A stretch of 8,503 bases of DNA from an uncultured Collinsella sp. GTDB taxonomy: Bacteria; Actinomycetota; Coriobacteriia; Coriobacteriales; Coriobacteriaceae. Of this stretch, positions 5,901 through 8,503 are shown in pieces. Each line of letters opens with the position of its first letter. Positions within the stretch are counted from its first letter, which is position 1. The stretch covers positions 1 to 8,503 of the forward strand of contig CALFGH010000260.1 of the NCBI GenBank assembly GCA_937958315.1. Reading direction: 5' to 3'. The notes beneath the pieces are model-generated. The model was given only the letters and a program-made list of their open reading frames with translations, searched no databases and was not told the origin of the DNA. The translations under genes and the position numbers were made by a program.

Positions 5901-8503
5901 CACGAGCTCGAGCGTGTCGCCATCGCTCGGGTAGTAGCCCGTGGCATAAGAGTTGGCAGCCTTGCCATTAATATCAAAACGCCAGTACTTATAGCCGGAC
6001 GCCGTGTTTTCCATCGCGAGCGTCTGGGACTTATCGGGGTTCGTAACCGAATAGGGAACGCCGCCGTCCGTGCTATAGCTATAGCCGGCGTCGTCAAGCA
6101 CCTTGGCAAAGATGTCCCAGGCAGACATTTTTTGGGTACTCGACCACTCAAACGAGGCCGTCGGCACCCAGTCCACAAGGTCATAGGACTGACCGACATC
6201 GTGCTTGCTTACGCCTACAACCCTGACGTTAACGGAAAGAGACTTTTCGTCGGAAGAATTAACGAGCCAAGCGGTGCTCTTGACATCGTTGTTGCCGGCG
6301 TTTGCCACGACATAGGCGTATTTGCCCTCAGCCGAGGCGGGAAGCGTGATCGCGCCGGTCGTTTCGTCGGCGCCAAACAGCTCGTGGGCATTTGTGCCCT
6401 CAGCGTCATCGGCGAGATACCAGCGGTAATCGACGAGGGAGCCCTCGGGGAGTGCCGTCTCGTAATCGCCCCAATCGCCCGTTGCCATGTAATTGGCAGT
6501 AGGGGTAAGCGTTCCGCCGACCTGTGCAAGGTTGCCGCTCGAAGCGACATTAACCGATGTCAGGGTATACGCCTTGGCATCTTCGCCCTTGACGATGGCA
6601 TAACGCGTGGAGGCATAGTCGGTGTTGTAGCCACCGTCGACGATGCACTTGAGGTACTTGCCGACGTACTTTTGCGAAATTACGAACGACGGCCTGTGCG
6701 CGTTCTCATCCGTCAGCGTCGTGAACGGACCCTGGGCGCTATCGGCAATCTGCCACGTATACGTCAGTTGATCAGATGTAAGCTCGGCACCCTTTGTTCC
6801 TGCAGACGTCTTCTCGAATGCAGTAACACCGATCTTTTCGCCACTCTTGTAGACAAACTTGGCGTCATCGCTCTGATCGCCGACGATCTTTTTGAGATAC
6901 GCCAGGAACAGCTCGTGCGAGCCTGCGGCCTTAACGGCCACAGCAGTAGTCGCCTCTACGGTGTTATCGCCCGCAGTGGCCGACACGCTCACCCAGCGCT
7001 TGGCGTAGTCATCGGGAATCGTAAAGCTGCTGTCGGTTTTGCCCTCGACCACATGCCAGTCGGTCTTCGCATCAAACGCAGAGGAAGACGGGTCGACAGA
7101 GGACCAACGCCACGTGTAGGTAACGCCCTCGGTAACCGGCTCAGACGAGTAATCGACCGCCTTGTAGGCGCACGCCTCAATCGTAGAGCCAGTGTCCTTG
7201 GCGCCCTTGCTCGCATTGGTAAATGCAACTGAATCGAGCGTCGTCGCGCCCTTGGGCAGAATGCGGCCCGCCTTGGTCTCACAGCTATCGGAGCCGGGGA
7301 TACCCTTCTTGGCCTTAGCGACCACCTTGAGGTAGCGGTTCGCGCACTCCTTGGTAACCGTGAAGGTATCACCAGTTGCAACCTGCTCGAACGTGCCGTC
7401 AGCAGAATCGGCCACCCACCAAGAAAAATCGACCTTGTCGGAGCCATAGAGGTCAGTCGGCGTGTCGTAGTTAAGGTAGTAGGCGGCAGCCTTAATCGTG
7501 TCACCGACGTTAGCGTTGGGGACGTTCTCATAATCGTCGCCAAATTCGGCGCCGTTATAGGCGAGAACGATGTGGCCTAACGCGATCTGGTCACTCGCGG
7601 CAACAGGACCCGGCGTATTGTAGCCAACAGACGCGGGCGTCCCGAAAGAGCTGCTCGGACCGTACAGCTCCTGGCCATCGCCGACAACCTTAACGCGAAT
7701 GTACTTGCCCGCAAGCTGCGAGGCGAGTTCGTCCGTAATCGTTAGCGACTGGCCGGTCTGACCGGGAATCACCTGATAGGCAGAGTCCTCGGCATCGCGC
7801 GTATCGGACGCAAGCCACTGATAGGTCCAGCCACCCTGCGCCGCAATACGCTTATTGGGGACCGCTTCGCCGTCGTAGGCATTCGCCCAAAGTGTAGTGC
7901 CAGGGTTCAGTATCTCGGCCTTGACGGACGAATACGAGCTCGAATCGTCTGCCGAAGACTGGATGAGGACATAAGACTTTGCATCCAGGGCCGTCTTGGT
8001 AGGAACGGGTGCCTTGATGGTGTTCGTCGCCGTCAGCTTTTGGTTGTTGGCGCCCTTGGTCGGGCCGTAGATGACGTTACCGCTTGCATCGGTAATGCGT
8101 ACGCGCAGGCACTTGCCGTTAAGCTGAGTACGCAGGGCATCGTCCAAAACGATCGATGCGCCCGTCTGGCCCTCGACAGGAACAAATGCGGAATTGTCCG
8201 CATCGCTCTTGTTGCTGATGTCGGCAGCAAGCCACTGATAGGTGCAGCCCGAAGCGCTGGCGCGCTTGCTGGACGAAGTCCAAACATTCGCATAGAGCGT
8301 AGTATTGCTCTGGATAAAAGCGGTGAAGTTAGAGCCAGCCCAACGAGAAGGCGACTGGCTTTTTCCGACGCTGACACCATTATTCGAGGAAAACGTATCA
8401 GCGGCACGAGACGCGGCCTTGGCAACACTGGGCTCGCTGGCCACCGCAGTCGCGTCGCCGGTCTCGGCGGTGGTGTCAGACGCCTCGCTCGCCGGGGTGG
8501 CCG
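2913..8503 (-). CDS. Giant multidomain surface protein: Ig-like repeats, four DUF4430 domains, beta-propeller, C-terminal membrane anchor (5' end outside window)
   Basis: The frame is open to the right edge, so the signal peptide and true start lie outside; GTG 8444 is only an internal codon. Of the 1862 visible residues (numbered from the codon at 8501), in order: an Ala/Thr/Glu/Ser-rich lead (1-50); six Ig-like modules (about 56-749) with YQWLA or YTWQIAD and GKY(L/I) signatures; four DUF4430-like domains (about 753-1225); a PQQ-type beta-propeller (about 1259-1652); one Listeria-Bacteroides repeat (about 1655-1721, GYTFGGWYTDEAC then LYAKW); a Gly/Ser/Thr linker and Lys/Asp/Ser stalk (1722-1824); a membrane helix (about 1828-1851); and the basic tail TKRGKGDGNAR. 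There is no LPXTG motif, so anchoring is by the helix. The likely role is cell-surface ligand binding or adhesion. The gene is followed, with an 11-base overlap, by a second DUF4430 protein. The domain calls are by eye and the ligand is not known. Confidence 0.92.
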   Translation of the reverse strand, partial: ATPASEASDTTAETGDATAVASEPSVAKAASRAADTFSSNNGVSVGKSQSPSRWAGSNFTAFIQSNTTLYANVWTSSSKRASASGCTYQWLAADISNKSDADNSAFVPVEGQTGASIVLDDALRTQLNGKCLRVRITDASGNVIYGPTKGANNQKLTATNTIKAPVPTKTALDAKSYVLIQSSADDSSSYSSVKAEILNPGTTLWANAYDGEAVPNKRIAAQGGWTYQWLASDTRDAEDSAYQVIPGQTGQSLTITDELASQLAGKYIRVKVVGDGQELYGPSSSFGTPASVGYNTPGPVAASDQIALGHIVLAYNGAEFGDDYENVPNANVGDTIKAAAYYLNYDTPTDLYGSDKVDFSWWVADSADGTFEQVATGDTFTVTKECANRYLKVVAKAKKGIPGSDSCETKAGRILPKGATTLDSVAFTNASKGAKDTGSTIEACAYKAVDYSSEPVTEGVTYTWRWSSVDPSSSAFDAKTDWHVVEGKTDSSFTIPDDYAKRWVSVSATAGDNTVEATTAVAVKAAGSHELFLAYLKKIVGDQSDDAKFVYKSGEKIGVTAFEKTSAGTKGAELTSDQLTYTWQIADSAQGPFTTLTDENAHRPSFVISQKYVGKYLKCIVDGGYNTDYASTRYAIVKGEDAKAYTLTSVNVASSGNLAQVGGTLTPTANYMATGDWGDYETALPEGSLVDYRWYLADDAEGTNAHELFGADETTGAITLPASAEGKYAYVVANAGNNDVKSTAWLVNSSDEKSLSVNVRVVGVSKHDVGQSYDLVDWVPTASFEWSSTQKMSAWDIFAKVLDDAGYSYSTDGGVPYSVTNPDKSQTLAMENTASGYKYWRFDINGKAANSYATGYYPSDGDTLELVYEDPTGTVSTQVSATCSVVGTDAKGAQQTWAAAQSITLKKGSTAADLSEQLFKQTGLKADYDPNGSWGWALNSITSPFDSGRTLAYDPTTEAYWQLFINGKSSMVGAGGYTLKAGDSVVWYYSKYNDPAPADQLSVSCTVIGQDASGARQTWAQPTTALVDEGTTAADLSEQIFKKSGIGAKTGESSFGWYLESLTSPFEKNVTLSSEKVDENTWKYWQFFVNGKPVDVGAGAYTLKASDEIAWVYGSDGTMPGQVSVSMEIIGKKDDKAQRWTDPSMQVFVEGTTIKDASAAYFDAVGVKSKMYDQFGYWGVHTLVSPLDGTELSGAWSFFVNGVPGSQLDSDYVLKSGDKIVWAYAAGDTVPNPDEVVVDPSASRPTDWKADWSGNSNAVVENVSTPTGALASSWTFDWKAYSGATYPNASEPIVVNGNVYLAVNKRLLKIDAESGKVLAESNLKTAIGYTTRPIYTNGLVIVPLDGGAVQALTADTLTTVWVTDPVSKTAQSNSQLTVDGNYLYVGTVDVDYGKGVYNNGHLTRINILTGAVSWQHVNADEGYYWTGATVGDGFILVPTSAGTVEMLSKSSGAVLGSVSVGAIVNSSCVLSADGSHAYLISRDGKLHVLAISDGSSRDADAASRISEERVVDLGLTGCACMPTLYGNKLIVGGEVSGGSALAIVDLDNDFATTLVSSADGSALPIGGIKGAPLVSAQADGTYVYFTVNYGATSDYVNYTSGGGVYRYKLGDAQATGAFSATGHNNYCDSPIACDAKGNLYYINDSGTLFKLNGGVKVSFETGEGSKVDFQTTADGKLVKPADPTREGYTFGGWYTDEACTEAYDFSTPVTADMTLYAKWTKNAVNPDGNGGSGSNGGSGSGTGAGTGAGTGSGSKGGAVAPGQKPVTKTTVSTKSGTKDNKSDKKDSDKSDKKDEKKSDKKDGKSDKASASTTTAKKSTEASAQESGLNPLAIVGIAAGVIGLALIAVFMLTKRGKGDGNAR
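2932..2936 (-). promoter_or_regulatory. Ribosome binding site inside the giant gene's 3' end
   Basis: On the minus strand AAGGG (2936-2932) is followed, after 8 bases, by ATG 2923. It lies in the last codons of the upstream gene, whose TAA is at 2915-2913. Ribosomes finishing the giant protein would therefore stop next to this start. The site overlaps the alternative GTG 2932, which argues against that start. Confidence 0.65.
3030..3338 (-). repeat. Low-complexity wall-spanning stalk with short tandem repeats
   Basis: The first part (3225-3338) codes a Gly/Ser/Thr/Ala linker with GTGA repeats. The second (3030-3203) codes a Lys/Asp/Ser stretch with recurring SDKKD units, seen in DNA as repeated CTTCTTGTCGGACTTG-like words around 3076-3170. 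These tandem words are likely to change in length between strains. The stalk leads straight to the membrane helix (2949-3020). Confidence 0.75.
3546..4727 (-). other. PQQ-type beta-propeller domain of the giant protein
   Basis: About 390 residues of repeated four-strand blades. The signatures are N(G)NVYLAVNKRLLKID followed by SGKVL, TNGLVIVPLDGGAVQALTAD, GHLTRINILTGAVSWQ, DGFILVPTSAGTVEML and KLIVGGEVSGGSALAIVDLD. The pattern fits the PQQ-like/YVTN propeller superfamily. It lacks the context of a quinoprotein dehydrogenase, so it is read as a binding scaffold, not an enzyme. Confidence 0.7.
4827..6245 (-). repeat. Four tandem DUF4430 (transcobalamin C-terminal-like) domains
   Basis: Four units of about 105-120 residues each end in a [FL].(V/I)NG motif, a Y.L or Y.P segment, then (S/G)D.(I/V)(V/A)W.Y or, in the first, GDTLELVYED. 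Units 2 and 3 are near duplicates: both have VIG/VVG-x-DA-x-GA-x-QTWA, TAADLSEQ(L/I)FK and VGAG-(G/A)-YTLKA. Units 1 and 4 are more divergent. A fifth copy is in the neighbouring gene. The family resembles the cobalamin-contacting beta domain of intrinsic factor, but binding residues cannot be assigned by eye. Confidence 0.75.
5515..5775 (-). other. GC-rich codon-usage patch covering most of the second DUF4430 domain
   Basis: Within the giant gene this stretch uses almost only G- or C-ending codons, for example the run coding VGAGGYTLKAGDSVVWYY. The homologous stretch of the next domain uses many A/T-ending codons. A hand count gives about 65% GC for 5521-5760 against about 55% for the equivalent 5221-5460. 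Edges are approximate. This suggests replacement by recombination with a diverged copy. Confidence 0.5.
6255..8336 (-). repeat. Six tandem Ig-like modules of the giant surface protein
   Basis: Six units of roughly 100-115 residues recur. Each has an aromatic strand motif (TYQWLAADI, TYQWLASDT, FSWWVADSA, YTWRWSS, YTWQIADSA, YRWYLADDA) followed by a (V/I)..GKY(L/I)(R/K) or related strand near the end. Units 1 and 2 are most alike (EGQTG/PGQTG, then LRVRI/IRVKV and YGP). Such modules usually act as a rod that projects binding domains outward. Boundaries are approximate. Confidence 0.7.

Noticed and set aside
2718..7232. A 1504-codon open frame on the plus strand
   Set aside because: It lies wholly antisense to the giant surface protein and the start of its partner. 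Its translation is Arg/Val/Ile-rich without domain structure, as expected opposite a GC-rich coding strand, whereas the minus frame has clear recognisable domains.
8442..8444. GTG at 8444 as the start of the giant protein
   Set aside because: The frame stays open for 19 more complete codons to the window edge with the same Ala/Thr/Glu-rich composition, and no signal peptide follows the GTG. The true start must lie beyond the window.

Overview
The window looks like chromosomal DNA from a Coriobacteriia gut actinobacterium, most likely Collinsella or a close relative. This rests on the moderately high GC, the class III (firmicute/coriobacterial-type) fructose-1,6-bisphosphatase, and very large surface proteins built from Ig-like, DUF4430 and Listeria-Bacteroides repeat domains. 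The genus is an inference from gene content; no marker gene is present.

Layout. The left third is read rightwards: the 3' end of fbp (1-507), a GtrA-family membrane protein (586-981), a 218-base gap with two perfect inverted repeats, and a second, clearly paralogous GtrA protein (1200-1607) that ends at a strong intrinsic terminator (1634-1668). The right three quarters is read leftwards. A giant surface protein enters from beyond the right edge (8503 down to 2913). A second, smaller membrane-anchored protein (2923-2021) follows it with an 11-base overlap, then an intrinsic terminator (1999-1960).

The two transcription units converge. Between their terminators lies the most unusual feature of the window: a non-coding array (1720-1951) of eight 15-base quasi-palindromic elements, consensus yGGGAYGCRSTTTCC. 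They alternate in orientation and are separated by seven spacers of exactly 16 bases, so the period is exactly 31 bases. Neighbouring elements can fold into four hairpins, and the outermost base pair covaries (T-A, C-G, C-G, T-A). I do not recognise it as a named repeat family. It resembles, in architecture only, the alternating REP/BIME elements found between convergent genes in enterobacteria.

The leftward pair forms a coherent cell-surface unit. The large protein has six Ig-like modules, four tandem DUF4430 (transcobalamin C-terminal-like) domains, a PQQ-type beta-propeller, one Listeria-Bacteroides repeat, a wall-spanning Gly/Ser and Lys/Asp/Ser stalk, and a C-terminal membrane helix without an LPXTG motif. 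The small protein is anchored at its N-terminus and presents a fifth DUF4430 domain on a similar Ser/Lys/Asp stalk. The pair would display five potential ligand-binding domains from the same membrane. Corrinoid capture is one hypothesis and adhesion is another; the sequence cannot decide between them.
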